45,634 nucleotides of DNA from Bryobacterales bacterium (lineage in GTDB: Bacteria; Acidobacteriota; Terriglobia; Bryobacterales; Bryobacteraceae). Below, piece by piece: positions 13,627 to 22,903 of the stretch. Below the pieces are notes generated by a model. It was not told the DNA's origin, did no database searches, and was given only the letters and a program-made list of their open reading frames with translations. The stretch spans positions 2,716-48,349 of the forward strand of contig PLDF01000181.1 of assembly GCA_003135055.1 (NCBI GenBank), in the 5' to 3' direction. Position 1 is the first letter of the stretch. Each line of letters begins with the position of its first letter. The translations under genes and the position numbers were made by a program.

Positions 13627-16230
13627 TTACTCGTATCTCAACGCGATCATCGGGTCGGTCTTAGTCGCGCGGCGCGCCGGGATATAGCTCGCCAGGACGC
13701 CTACGCCGAGTAATACGACTGACACCGCCGCGAAACTGAGCGGGTCGGTGGCGCCGACGCCGAAGAGCAGGCTCGACAGCGATCGGCCGAGAACCAGCGC
13801 TCCGGCGAGGCCGACGGCCAGCCCCACGGCAGTCAGCGCGACGCCTTGCTTCAGGACCAGGCGTAGTACGTCGCCGCGGCTCGCGCCCAGAGCCATGCGC
13901 GTGCCGAACTCGTTGGCCCGGCGCGCGACCGTAAACGACAGCAATCCGTAGATGCCGATGGCGGTCAGCGCCAGCGCCAAAGCGGCGAAGGCGCCGAACA
14001 GCCAGGCATCGAAGCGCGAATCGGCCGTGGTGGATGAAAGAATTTCGTCCATGGTGCGGACGCGGTCGACATGCTGATGAGGGTCCATCTCAGCGACGGC
14101 ACGCCGTAATTGTTCCGCAAACGCGGGCGACAGGTTGCCGCGCACCACCCAGTTCATGCCGCCGTCGTACCATGATGCCTGCGCAGCCGGAATGTAGATC
14201 GTGGGCCGCGGCGGCGCTTTCAATTCGACGGTCTTGGTGTCGCCGGCAACGCCCACCACCTCGCGCGGCGTCTCCTTGCAGCCGTCGAGATCCTTCCCCC
14301 GAAAACGGCAGGGGACCACGCGGTCGCCTAGCGGATTGCCCTGCGGCCACCAAGTCCGCGCCACGGTTTCATTCACCAGAATCACCGGTAACGCGTCGCC
14401 GGCATCATGGCTGTTGAAAGATCGGCCGCGAAGAACTGGAATTCCCATGGCTTCAAAATAGCCGGGCGTGACCAGACGAATCTCCATGCCGCCGATACTC
14501 AGTTCCGGATGGCCCTCGCGCTGAGCGGGGAAGTTGTTCTGTTCGGTGAGTGGCAGCACGTTGATCGCAGCTACATTCCGCACGCCCGGCACATTCCGCA
14601 GGCGTTCGAGTAAGCCGGTCTCGAAGTTCCGGAGAGCGGCGGGGCTGCGGCGGCGTTCCGGCGCGGGCGGAGTCCAAAACGTGATCAAGCCTTTGGGCGC
14701 GAATCCGAGCCGCTCCTGATGCATGCGATATAGACTCTGAATGGTGAGCGCGGCGGCGACCAGCAAAGTCACCGACAACGCGACCTCGCTCACCACCAGA
14801 ATATTGCGAGTGCGCTGGCGCACGCCGCCGGTTCCGGTGGATCGGCCCGAAGCTTTGAGCGTTTCGTGGACATCGAGCCGCGAAGAGCTGAAAAACGGCG
14901 AGAGGCTGAAGACCAGCCCCGTGCCCAAAGCGATGGCGAGCGTGAACGCCAGGACCGGCAGATCCAACTGGATGGGCGCCGATGCGGGCAGCTTGAACGG
15001 AATCACGGCGATTAACCCGTCCAGCAGCCAATACGCGCCCAGCAGCCCGGCGAGGCCGCCCGCCAAACCCAACAGCATATTCTCGGTGAAGAATTGCCGG
15101 AGCAGCCGTCCGCTGCCGCCACCCAAAGCAAGGCGCACGGCAATTTCCTTTTGACGCGCCGCGAGACGCGCCAGCAGCAGGCTGGCCAGATTGGAACACG
15201 CAATCAGCAGCAGCAAACCGGCGGCCCCGAACAGCAACAGCAGTTTCGTTTGCACATCGCCCACCACCCATTCCCGATAGGGAATCACAGTCAGGCCGGT
15301 ATAGTGTCCATCGGCGGATGCGCGCCCGTAATCCTCGGTTAAGGTCGCCATTTCAGCTTGTGCCTGGCGGAGGCTGACGCCGGGCTTGAGGCGCGCGATC
15401 ATATCGGTGTTGTATCCCTTGTCGCCAAGACTTCCCGTGGGGCGCAACGGCACGAAAGCATCGGCGGATTCGACAAACCAGAAGCCGCGGGGCGATACGC
15501 CTGCCACAGTGTAACTGCCGTCGCCCAGCCGAACGACGCGGCCCAGCACTTGAGGATCGGCATGGAAGCTGCGCCGCCACAGGCTGTCGCTGAGAATGAC
15601 GGCCTGCGATCCGTTGGATTGAGTTTCGGAGCCGTTGAAGTCGCGGCCCAAAGCCAGAGGGACGCCCAACGTGCGGAAGAAGCCGGCGGTCACGATCATG
15701 ACGCCGATGGATTCCTGCTTTTCGCCGGTGGTCAGGGTCTGTTCCCCAACGCCGCGAAGACCGGCCGCGGACGCAAACGTCGAGGCGTGCCGGTTCCAGA
15801 ACTCATACTCGGGAATGGTGACACTGTCGCGCCCCTCGCCTCCCACGTGGACGATCTGCCTCGGTTGCGGATAAGGCAGCGCGCGTAACAACACGGTGTG
15901 GACCACGCTGAATATCGCCGTATTCGCGCCGATTCCGAGCGCCAGGGACGCCACGCCGGCCAGCGTGAAGCCGGGGCTCTTCCGCAGCAGGCGCATGGCG
16001 TAGCGCAGATCCCGCCAAACCGTTTCGACGACCCCGATGCTGTTCATATGGTAGATTTCCTCCCGGATCAAAGTGGGATTGCCCAGCTTTCTGCGCGCGG
16101 CGTGGCGGGCCGCTTCGATGGTCATGCCGCGCGCGACGTTATCGGCGGTTTCGATTTCGAGATACGCTGCCACTTCGCGAGCGCGCTCGGCGTCCCAACG
16201 GTTCCTGCGAAAAAAGCGGCTCACGCTCAT
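13627..16230 (-). CDS. ADOP-type ABC transporter permease (MacB/FtsX family)
   Basis: An 867-aa inner-membrane protein of the Acidobacterial duplicated orphan permease type. The N-terminal 75 residues are a cytoplasmic prefix domain ([20 protein letters not shown]). A first membrane helix follows ([20 protein letters not shown]), then a MacB-like periplasmic core. Two FtsX blocks come next: membrane helices near residues 335-460 ([20 protein letters not shown]) and near 745-860 ([20 protein letters not shown]). The C-terminus has [21 protein letters not shown]. No ATPase gene is nearby, as is usual for ADOPs. The PadR gene ends 3 bp before this start, a very common pairing. Substrate unknown. 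Confidence 0.92.
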   Translation of the reverse strand: MSVSRFFRRNRWDAERAREVAAYLEIETADNVARGMTIEAARHAARRKLGNPTLIREEIYHMNSIGVVETVWRDLRYAMRLLRKSPGFTLAGVASLALGIGANTAIFSVVHTVLLRALPYPQPRQIVHVGGEGRDSVTIPEYEFWNRHASTFASAAGLRGVGEQTLTTGEKQESIGVMIVTAGFFRTLGVPLALGRDFNGSETQSNGSQAVILSDSLWRRSFHADPQVLGRVVRLGDGSYTVAGVSPRGFWFVESADAFVPLRPTGSLGDKGYNTDMIARLKPGVSLRQAQAEMATLTEDYGRASADGHYTGLTVIPYREWVVGDVQTKLLLLFGAAGLLLLIACSNLASLLLARLAARQKEIAVRLALGGGSGRLLRQFFTENMLLGLAGGLAGLLGAYWLLDGLIAVIPFKLPASAPIQLDLPVLAFTLAIALGTGLVFSLSPFFSSSRLDVHETLKASGRSTGTGGVRQRTRNILVVSEVALSVTLLVAAALTIQSLYRMHQERLGFAPKGLITFWTPPAPERRRSPAALRNFETGLLERLRNVPGVRNVAAINVLPLTEQNNFPAQREGHPELSIGGMEIRLVTPGYFEAMGIPVLRGRSFNSHDAGDALPVILVNETVARTWWPQGNPLGDRVVPCRFRGKDLDGCKETPREVVGVAGDTKTVELKAPPRPTIYIPAAQASWYDGGMNWVVRGNLSPAFAEQLRRAVAEMDPHQHVDRVRTMDEILSSTTADSRFDAWLFGAFAALALALTAIGIYGLLSFTVARRANEFGTRMALGASRGDVLRLVLKQGVALTAVGLAVGLAGALVLGRSLSSLLFGVGATDPLSFAAVSVVLLGVGVLASYIPARRATKTDPMIALRYE

Positions 16231-16233
16231 GGC

Positions 16234-16584
16234 TTACTCGGCTGGCCGCAACACCCGGTTAACGGCGTGGACCAGACGGTCCCAGCGGCCGGTCTGTTCG
16301 GTCAATTGTTTGCGCCCGGCCGCGGTGAGCCGGTAATAGCGGGCCTTGCGATTGTTCTCCGAAGTTCCCCAAAACGAGGCGATCCAGCGCCGGTCTTCCA
16401 GGCGGTGCAGCGCGGGATAGAGAGAGCCGTGCTCCACCTGGAGAACGTCTTCCGAACGGCGCTCGATGGCGTGCGCGATAGTGTGGCCGTGGGCCGGCCC
16501 GAGAACCAGCGTTTGCAGGATCAGCAGGTCCAGCGTGCCCTGCAGCATTTCACCTTCCAGCGGATGTCCGTCTCTGATCGCCAT
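16234..16584 (-). CDS. PadR-family transcriptional regulator
   Basis: A 116-aa winged-helix repressor. PadR signatures are [20 protein letters not shown] near residue 13, the recognition region [16 protein letters not shown], and [17 protein letters not shown] chose ATG 16584 because a TATACT box lies 17 nt upstream (16596-16601). An in-frame ATG at 16608 would lie upstream of that box. It is followed after 3 bp by the ADOP permease, whose expression it probably represses. The inducer is unknown. Confidence 0.9.
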   Translation of the reverse strand: MAIRDGHPLEGEMLQGTLDLLILQTLVLGPAHGHTIAHAIERRSEDVLQVEHGSLYPALHRLEDRRWIASFWGTSENNRKARYYRLTAAGRKQLTEQTGRWDRLVHAVNRVLRPAE

Positions 16585-16595
16585 ATCAGTTTGCC

Positions 16596-16601
16596 AGTAT
16601 A
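16596..16601 (-). promoter_or_regulatory. Putative -10 box of the padR-ADOP operon
   Basis: TATACT on the minus strand, with predicted transcription start 4 nt before ATG 16584. The leader would be very short. Confidence 0.45.
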
Positions 16602-16799
16602 CACCCATAGACGATCGACCGAAGGGAAGGTTAGCGGCGCGACGGAGACCGGCTCCACAGTCGAATGCCCGCCGCCACCAATTGCCGCCGCCAATTAGAA
16701 GATACGACGCGCGTACACCGGTGGGTGTTCCTCACGATTCGTGGACCGCGGGCCCGCGCGGACAGCCAGGATCGGCTCGCCGGGGTTGGCCGACGCCCA

Positions 16800-19088
16800 C
16801 TATTGGCTTAGCGAATAGATCGCATGCGAAGCCGTTGGCCGCGAAATCGACAGCGACAGATTACCCTGCTTGCCCGGCGTCAATCCATCCGCCGGCAGCG
16901 CAGCGCTCTGTTCCACCGTCAACACCGCGTCTGCCAGCCGCACCGTTCGGGTCCAACCCTTGCCGATGAATTCCAGCGCATCGCCATTCGCGCGAACCTC
17001 CACCGGCCCCACGCCTGCAAACACGCCCTGCTCCGGTAGAAAGTTCACATGGCCGTCTTTCCAGGTGAACTCCATCCACCGTCCGCCATCCTGGCTTGAA
17101 AACACCGCGCGCGCTTTGGGCGAGTCCAGTATCCACTCGGGTGATCCGTCGCCATCGAGGTCGGCCGTCCACGCCACCGTTCGCCCGCGCGGCGCAAGCA
17201 CAACCCGCATCGGCAGATCGAGCGTGGCGCCGCCGGTCACCTTCAGATGCCAGTCGCGCAACCCGGCTACGCCTTCCGCGCCGAACACCCGCAGCTCCAG
17301 TTTCCGCTCGTCTATCGCGCCGATAGTGATCTCGGTCTTCGCCGGAAAAAACTCCAGCCCTTCGCCCATCGCTTCCAGTTTGTACGTCTGAATCGCCGGC
17401 CAGTTGTTGCGCAGGGAAAGCTCCAGGTTCGTCCCCGCCTTCGGTTCCACCGGCGCCACCGGCGGATCGGGCGTCATTTCCGTGTGCTGTCCGAAGTGGA
17501 TGTTGATCGCCTCCATCAGCCGTACCGTAAGCGGCCGGAAGAGCTGCAACCGCGCGCGCCCCAGCGGCACGCCGTCGGCTTCCAGCGCGAAGTGGGCGTA
17601 ATCGCCATGCGGCGCATCGGCGGGCACGGTGATTTCGTAGTCGATTTCGTTGGGCGATTTCACAATCTTCGCCGCCGTGAAGCCGTCCGGCAGCCTCAAC
17701 CGCGACCGCGCCGCCACCTCGGGGGAAGAATACGTGGTGGAGACAACGTTCTTCGCGCCGACGATCAACCGCTTGGAATCGTCGTCGAAAAATGCCGAGA
17801 TTTCCGGTTCTTCCATCGCGATGGCGATCCGCACGCGGTGGTCCGGCGCCGTGCTCCGCGGAATCGGCAGCCGGGCGCGCAGGGTCTTGTCGTCCCACTC
17901 GAAATCGATCGGCTTTCCGGCCGCCAGATATGGACCCACCGGCCGCCGTGCAAGCTGTAGCGTCGCCTCGGCCGCCTCCGGCGCCGTGAATTCCATCGCC
18001 AGAATGCCGTTCTCGTACTCGATGGAGAGCAGCTCCGCCGTCGCAAACACAATCTGCTCCACGCCCGAGAAGTTCGAGCATTCGCGGCACAGCGCTTTGG
18101 CACTCAACGAAACCCACACCGGCAGCCACAGCGATTCGCCCGCGGGAACGCGGACGGCGGGAATCGCGATCGCGCGTTTGGTCGAATTGTCCGTCACGCT
18201 CAGGTCGTCCTGAAATGGTTGTGCCCCGCGATTGCTGATGCAGACGGCGGAAGCGTCCGGCGAAGTCAGCGCGACGGCCGTCACTCCGGCGGGAAACTTG
18301 CCCGCCGCCGCTTTGGGAATCGCGGCCGGCTGTAGCGACCCGAGAATCGGCCCCCAGGCGCGCAGCAACGCCGCGTCACGCCGTAGCGCGCCGGTTGCGC
18401 CGCGCTCATCGCCCGCCAGGCCCACCGCTCCATTGCGCAGAAACACGCCGGGGTTAGCCGCCCAGCCCGCGGGATAGAGCGCGTCTTCGATGCCCGTCCA
18501 AACCAGCGCTCCGTGCTCCGTAGCGATGATGTTCCTGCTGAACGCCAGCGCGTCCATGTTGTCCCCGGCAACCTTGCGGACCGGAAGCGGAGGCGCCGGC
18601 GCATCCACGCCCGGCAGTGCGCCTTCCACAAAAGCGATCGCTCCGCCGTGGCTCACCGTCTGCGCCGCCAGCGCGCCTGCCAGCGCCTTTTGCCATGCCT
18701 GCATCGCGCCCGGGTTGGCTGCGGAAACTCCCGCCGGAAAGCCCCGGTTCAGCCATGCATCCACCGGCGGCGCGGTGTGCGCCCATCCGTGCAATCCCAC
18801 GCGCCGCAGCAGTTTGATGAAGCCCGCCAGATCGCGCCGCGGGCTGGTGCGTCCGGTGAAATCGAAATCGCCCGGCGCCATCTGATGCCAGTTCCACGGA
18901 ATGGAAAACTCCACGGTCTGAATGCCGATGGTCTTCAGCCAGACCAGCTCGCGTTCCCAAAGGTTGGGTGGATAGAGATAGTAGGGAAACTCGACCGCCT
19001 GTACCAGTTCCTTCTGCGCGGGCGGGGCCGCGGCCGCCAGCGCCGCCAGCAGCAAGGCCGCGCACACTACTCGCAAGCCGCGCTTCAA
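16800..19088 (-). CDS. Secreted glycoside-hydrolase-like protein (GH35/GH42-type barrel)
   Basis: A 762-aa exported protein. A signal peptide is clear (GLRVVCAALLLAALAAAAPP). Residues 30-220 resemble the start of a GH35-type barrel: LVWLKTIGIQTVEFSIPWNW, then APGDFDFTGR and LLRRVGLHGWAHTAPPVDAW. The usual ENEYG acid motif is absent; the corresponding place reads AIAFVEGALPG. The rest is beta-rich, with a calcium-type loop ADLDGDGSPEW near residue 690. The start is TTG 19088, which shares TTGA with the stop of the upstream ATPase gene. It could be a degenerate or novel glycosidase; substrate unknown. Confidence 0.65.
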   Translation of the reverse strand: MKRGLRVVCAALLLAALAAAAPPAQKELVQAVEFPYYLYPPNLWERELVWLKTIGIQTVEFSIPWNWHQMAPGDFDFTGRTSPRRDLAGFIKLLRRVGLHGWAHTAPPVDAWLNRGFPAGVSAANPGAMQAWQKALAGALAAQTVSHGGAIAFVEGALPGVDAPAPPLPVRKVAGDNMDALAFSRNIIATEHGALVWTGIEDALYPAGWAANPGVFLRNGAVGLAGDERGATGALRRDAALLRAWGPILGSLQPAAIPKAAAGKFPAGVTAVALTSPDASAVCISNRGAQPFQDDLSVTDNSTKRAIAIPAVRVPAGESLWLPVWVSLSAKALCRECSNFSGVEQIVFATAELLSIEYENGILAMEFTAPEAAEATLQLARRPVGPYLAAGKPIDFEWDDKTLRARLPIPRSTAPDHRVRIAIAMEEPEISAFFDDDSKRLIVGAKNVVSTTYSSPEVAARSRLRLPDGFTAAKIVKSPNEIDYEITVPADAPHGDYAHFALEADGVPLGRARLQLFRPLTVRLMEAINIHFGQHTEMTPDPPVAPVEPKAGTNLELSLRNNWPAIQTYKLEAMGEGLEFFPAKTEITIGAIDERKLELRVFGAEGVAGLRDWHLKVTGGATLDLPMRVVLAPRGRTVAWTADLDGDGSPEWILDSPKARAVFSSQDGGRWMEFTWKDGHVNFLPEQGVFAGVGPVEVRANGDALEFIGKGWTRTVRLADAVLTVEQSAALPADGLTPGKQGNLSLSISRPTASHAIYSLSQ

Positions 19089-19864
19089 AACGTGCGCGCC
19101 TTTCGCAGACGATAGTCTTCCACCAATGGCATCCGCACCACGGTACACATTTCAAACAGTCTGGAGCGCCCACGCGCGCCGATACGGTCCCCGAGCGTAG
19201 TCCGGTACTCCGGCCGCCCCATCGCCGATTTGTCGATCACCGCGCTGCCCGCATCCGCGTCCGGCAAATTTGTCGTCGCGATCAGCGCCTTCCGGTTGTT
19301 GCAACGGTACGTGATGATTGATGTGACGGTGTCTTCCACCCAATCCGTTACGCGATGCGCGCCCAGGTCGTCGAGCAGCAGCACTTCGGACTCCAGCGCC
19401 GTACGGTACGCCTCCTTGTCCGACGAGCCGGATGCCGGGTCGTAGCCTGCCTTGATGCTATTGAGCAGTGTCTGGTAATCGCAGAACAGGCCCTCGTAGC
19501 CCTTTTCGACGATCTGTCTCAGAGCCGCAACCGCCAGATGGGTTTTTCCGGTACCCGGCTCGCCGATCAGCAACAGCCCAGGCCGCGAGTCGTTCTTGAA
19601 ATCGCGCACGAAATTCTTGATAGTGAGCAGCACGCCAGTCAGCTCGCGGCGCGCGATGGGGTTTTCGGGACCCGGCACGGAAAAATTATCGAACGACGTT
19701 TTGGCGTAGAGCGGCGGAATTGCCGCCCGCCCTTCCAACCGCCCGGCGCGCCCGGTGGAGCGGCAATCGCACGGCTTCGCCCCCGAAACGTTGACGCCTT
19801 CCACAATCACGAAACCCGTCCCGCCGCACTTGGCGCAAATCGCTTCCGGGGCCATAGACTCCAT
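19085..19864 (-). CDS. DnaC/IstB-like AAA+ ATPase (helicase-loader type)
   Basis: A 259-aa protein. The N-terminus has a small zinc-knuckle-like segment, CAKCGGTGFV plus CDCR. An AAA+ domain of the DnaC/DnaI type follows: Walker A LIGEPGTGKTHLA near residue 99, Walker B EVLLLDDLGAH, sensor 1 ALIATTNLP and the arginine region LGDRIGARGRSRLFEMC. DnaC-type proteins load the replicative helicase; IstB relatives serve transposition. There is no istA or insertion sequence beside it, so a chromosomal loader is more likely. ATG 19855 is an alternative start. Its stop overlaps the TTG start of the glycosidase-like gene, so the two are coupled despite unrelated roles. Confidence 0.85.
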   Translation of the reverse strand: MESMAPEAICAKCGGTGFVIVEGVNVSGAKPCDCRSTGRAGRLEGRAAIPPLYAKTSFDNFSVPGPENPIARRELTGVLLTIKNFVRDFKNDSRPGLLLIGEPGTGKTHLAVAALRQIVEKGYEGLFCDYQTLLNSIKAGYDPASGSSDKEAYRTALESEVLLLDDLGAHRVTDWVEDTVTSIITYRCNNRKALIATTNLPDADAGSAVIDKSAMGRPEYRTTLGDRIGARGRSRLFEMCTVVRMPLVEDYRLRKARTF

Positions 19865-20016
19865 TATCGGTCAGACGGCGGCCCTAACGCGCACGCGCTG
19901 CGGAGCAATTCAACGAAGGGGCCAGTCGAGCAGACATGCCGAACCGTCTACCCGGCACTCCATCTTCAACGCAACTTTCAGACACCACCTGCAAGACGGC
20001 CGAAGGCATCTCCGGG

Positions 20017-20022
20017 TACAAT
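20017..20022 (+). promoter_or_regulatory. Putative -10 box of an antitoxin/PIN operon
   Basis: TACAAT lies 26 nt before ATG 20043, with an AGGGGA ribosome site between. The -35 is not recognisable. Confidence 0.4.
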
Positions 20023-20042
20023 ACACACAGGGGAATAAAACC

Positions 20043-20261
20043 ATGGTCACCGCGACCAGGCAACGACCGCGCACCGCGGAGATGGCGAGGCCCAATAGCG
20101 GCTCCCCCTCCCGCTCTGCCGCCGAATTCGCCGTGGGCTCGCTGGAGGCTGAACTGTCGGCTATTGGGAAGGCAGTTCCGGCCCGAGAGTGGGCCGACGT
20201 CCCCGCCGACTACTTCGCCAACCTCGATAATTACCTCCACCACGCACCGAAAGAGAAGTGA
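20043..20261 (+). CDS. Small antitoxin-like protein upstream of a PIN toxin
   Basis: A 72-aa protein starting MVTATRQRPRTAEMARPNSG. The C-terminal half is acidic and helical (FAVGSLEAELSAIGKAVPAR, then DVPADYFANLDNYLHHAP), fitting a tail that binds a PIN toxin. It has a good ribosome site (AGGGGA, 8 nt) and a -10-like box. Its stop overlaps the GTG start of the PIN frame by 4 bp (GTGA), the typical TA arrangement. I do not recognise the N-terminal DNA-binding part. Confidence 0.65.
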   Translation: MVTATRQRPRTAEMARPNSGSPSRSAAEFAVGSLEAELSAIGKAVPAREWADVPADYFANLDNYLHHAPKEK

Positions 20262-20680
20262 ATCGGGTCTTTGGGGACACGCTTTACTGGGGCGCGGCGC
20301 TTCACCCACACGATCAGTATCGCGCGCAGGCAATCCGCGCTCGGGAGGCAACTTGGAACAGTGCGCCTGATCACGACTGACGAGCTGCTGACTGAACTCT
20401 TGGACGGCTTGGCTGAGCGCGGCACACTCTTGCGGGAGGCGGCCGCTTATGCGGTACGCAAGATCCTGGGTGACCCGCGCGTGTCGGTTCATCCGCAGTC
20501 GAGCGAACCCTTTCTAGTTGGCTTGCACTTGTACGAGCAGCGCTTCGACAAGGGTTATAGTCTTGTGGACTGCATATCCATGACGACGATGCGCCACCGG
20601 GGGATTTCGGAAGTCTTGACCAATGATTTGAAGGGCTTCCGTTCTCTGTTTGACGGCGGGACCTCGGCCGGCCACTCCGC
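20258..20680 (+). pseudogene. Frameshifted PIN-domain toxin
   Basis: GTG 20258 gives VNRVFGDTLYWGAALHPHDQ, with the first PIN Asp in FGDT, and then stops at 20379. The family continues in another frame from about 20355: VRLITTDELLTELLDGLAER, then EQRFDKGYSLVDCISMTTMR and GISEVLTNDL. The acidic site residues (D of FGDT, E of DELLTE, D of LVDC, D of TND) are all there, so one indel near 20355 is the main lesion. A second shift seems likely after TND. Intact relatives are about 140 aa and cleave RNA. The antitoxin upstream is intact. Confidence 0.8.
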
Positions 20681-21125
20681 GCATGCCTCGCGCAACTCCA
20701 TCAGACAGACTGACACGGCGCTCCGCTCGCCACGCCCAATGGCCGAATCGGTGCGCTGCTGCGGCGCAAACCCGAACTGCGCCATCGTGGCCGTGTCCTT
20801 AAACGTCAATGGCCGAATCGGTGCGCTGCTGCGGCGCAAACCGGCCAAGCGAGACGCGCATCAGGTTGCCGAACGGATCGCGCAGGCGGTGCTTCAGGCA
20901 CAGGCGCCGGGCTTTGGACAGCAACTCCTCCAACTCGCGCCGCCGCTCGCCGTAATCCCGCTGTTCGGCGTCCATATCGACGCTGAACCTTTCGGAGCAG
21001 CCGGGCATCCTGTAATACTTGTGGAATGCCGCCTCCCAGCGGTCCACCGTGCCCAGATAGGCGTCCACGGCAGTGCGGAGATCCGATACGAACTCCAGAT
21101 CCGAGGTTTGTGTCTCAGTAGTCAT
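20660..21125 (-). pseudogene. Rearranged hypothetical gene with a 35-bp repeat
   Basis: ATG 21125 begins MTTETQTSDLEFVSDLRTAV, then AYLGTVDRWEAAFHKYYRMP, RRELEELLSKARRLCLK and SLGRFAPQQRTDSAI, and stops at 20799. The motif FAPQQRTDSAI recurs in a shifted frame 70 bp further and continues with GRGERSAVSVCLMELREACA. The repeated DNA (CAATGGCCGAATCGGTGCGC and 15 more bases) lies at 20738-20772 and 20808-20842. The original protein of about 150 aa was split by this 70-bp partial duplication. It is helical and cytoplasmic; I do not recognise its function. It is convergent with the PIN toxin remnant. Confidence 0.55.
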
Positions 21126-21561
21126 ACTTAGCGTAAGCGCCACTCACCGGCTTTGCTACCCGGACTATCGACTAAGGTAGTCGCGTTCCAGTCTCATGAC
21201 ATCCGATTATAAGCGGCCGGACTGGCCAATGCGTAGTTAGTATAGTAATCCGGTACTTACCAAAATTAACCGGTTTGACCGCCGAAGCCGGAAAGCGCGG
21301 CCGGGTCTGCCGGTGATCGTCAGAAAGTGCGCCGCGCGACTTACCTGCGTCGATAATGCAGAGACTTAGAGCCGCGTTTGCCTTACTCGCCGGGGCGCGT
21401 CAAAGCCGGCAAGCGGATTCGGGGCGCCCTCTGGGCCCCGCCGCAGGTTGGCAATCGGTTGACAACCTGCCCCACAATACGATCTGCTCCACAATTGAGA
21501 CGAGCTGTTCCCAACAGTAGAGACGAGCTGTTCCACAAAATAGTACATGCAAACCTTTGTC
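21126..21561. other. Gene-free stretch with repeats downstream of the histidine kinase
   Basis: No coding sequence is convincing here. It contains a header-type hairpin copy on the minus strand (21444-21476) and two exact GAGACGAGCTGTTCC units (21497-21511 and 21520-21534). The segment 21170-21360 shows nothing I recognise. Confidence 0.6.
21444..21476 (-). repeat. GTGGGG-header hairpin copy with a CAGGTTG stem
   Basis: On the minus strand the header TGTGGGG is followed by CAGGTTG, a loop of 12 nt, and CAACCTG. Header and CAG/CTG ends match the other copies while the inner stem bases differ. Confidence 0.65.
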
Positions 21562-22893
21562 CTACGCCGGATGCAATGGCAGCTCGATCGACACCAGCAG
21601 CCCGGGGTCCGCATTCCGCGCCGTCATGGTGCCGTGATGCACCGTCACCGCGCGATGAGCGATCGCCAGGCCGAGCCCCACGCCTCCGGTGCTCGAATCC
21701 CTGGATTCGTCCACCCGGAAAAAGGGCCTGAAGATTTTCGGCAGCTCGGCCTCCGGCACGCCGGGACCGTAATCGCGCACCGAGATCTCCGCATCGTCGC
21801 GGCCGGAGGCAAGCCTCACATCCACGGGCGTTCCTTCCGGCGCGTAGCGGATGGCATTGCGCACAATGTTTTCCATCGCCCGCCGCAGCAACTCACGGTC
21901 GCCGCGGAAGTGCAGCGATTCGGAAACTTCCAGACAGACGCGGCAACCTCTCGCCTCCGCTTCGACGGCGCAATCGTCCACTACCTCGCGCAGAAAATCG
22001 TCGAGCGGCAAGTCGGTGAGGTTTCTGGACGATGGATCGCCTTCGGCCCGAGTCACCTGCAACAGCGCGCCAACCAGATCCGTCAGCCGGTCGATCTCCT
22101 TCTTCAGCCGCATGGTTGCCGCATTGCGATCCTCCGCGGTCCTCGATAGCTCGGCCGCGAAGCTCAGGCGCGCCAGAGGCGTGCGCAGCTCGTGCGAAAT
22201 GTCCTGCAGCAGACGGCGCTCGGCGGTCAGCAGGGTTTCCATGCGCTCCGCCATCTCATCGAACGCGCGCGCCAGATTACCGATCTCGTCGCGCCGCCCC
22301 GAACCGACGCGCGCGGAAAGATCGCCGCGGCCGAACCGGTCCACCGTACTCGCCAAGGTTCGCAAGGGAGAAGCCAGGTTCACCGCCAGCAGCCAGCACA
22401 GCAGCGCGATCGCCAGGAACACCAATAAAAAGTACGGAAGAAAATCCCACGGATCGCCCGGTGGATGCGCCACCACAATCCATCGGTATGGCGCGTCGGG
22501 GGAAGAGGCCGCCACCATCACATGCTGTTCGCCGCGATGCCCCACCCCGCTGAACATTCCGAACGGCCAGGGCAGAGGACGCGGTTGCCGCTGCGTCAGC
22601 CAAGCCGAGCGGTCTTCACCGGTTGCCAGATCGCGGCCGGAAGCGTCGGTGAGATGTTGCTCGATCTGGAAATGCCGGTCTACCTTGTCGAGATAGGCTT
22701 TCAATTTCGGAACGCCGCCCGATTCGTACGCCTCGCGCGCTCCCAGCATCAGCCACGTCGAAGTTTTCTCAAACGGACCGCCGTGTCCGAAGGCCCGTAC
22801 CTGCGCGGCCGCCGAGATTACGGCGAAAGCCACCAGCGATAGCGCCAGCGTCCCGAAGCACCAGAACAACACCTTCGCGTAGACTGATCTCAT
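21562..22893 (-). CDS. Sensor histidine kinase (CpxA/EnvZ-like)
   Basis: A 443-aa membrane kinase. Membrane helix 1 is near residues 8-30 (VLFWCFGTLALSLVAFAVIS), a periplasmic sensor domain follows, and helix 2 is near 153-175 (YFLLVFLAIALLCWLLAV). A HAMP domain follows. The H-box is LLQDISHELRTPLARLSFA, the N-box RRAMENIVRNAIRYAPEG, and G boxes are DYGPGVP and GGVGLGLAI. It should autophosphorylate on the H-box His and pass phosphate to the regulator encoded 11 bp upstream. The layout resembles CpxA-type envelope-stress kinases. The signal is unknown. Confidence 0.93.
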   Translation of the reverse strand: MRSVYAKVLFWCFGTLALSLVAFAVISAAAQVRAFGHGGPFEKTSTWLMLGAREAYESGGVPKLKAYLDKVDRHFQIEQHLTDASGRDLATGEDRSAWLTQRQPRPLPWPFGMFSGVGHRGEQHVMVAASSPDAPYRWIVVAHPPGDPWDFLPYFLLVFLAIALLCWLLAVNLASPLRTLASTVDRFGRGDLSARVGSGRRDEIGNLARAFDEMAERMETLLTAERRLLQDISHELRTPLARLSFAAELSRTAEDRNAATMRLKKEIDRLTDLVGALLQVTRAEGDPSSRNLTDLPLDDFLREVVDDCAVEAEARGCRVCLEVSESLHFRGDRELLRRAMENIVRNAIRYAPEGTPVDVRLASGRDDAEISVRDYGPGVPEAELPKIFRPFFRVDESRDSSTGGVGLGLAIAHRAVTVHHGTMTARNADPGLLVSIELPLHPA

Positions 22894-22903
22894 TGGTCGG
22901 ATC

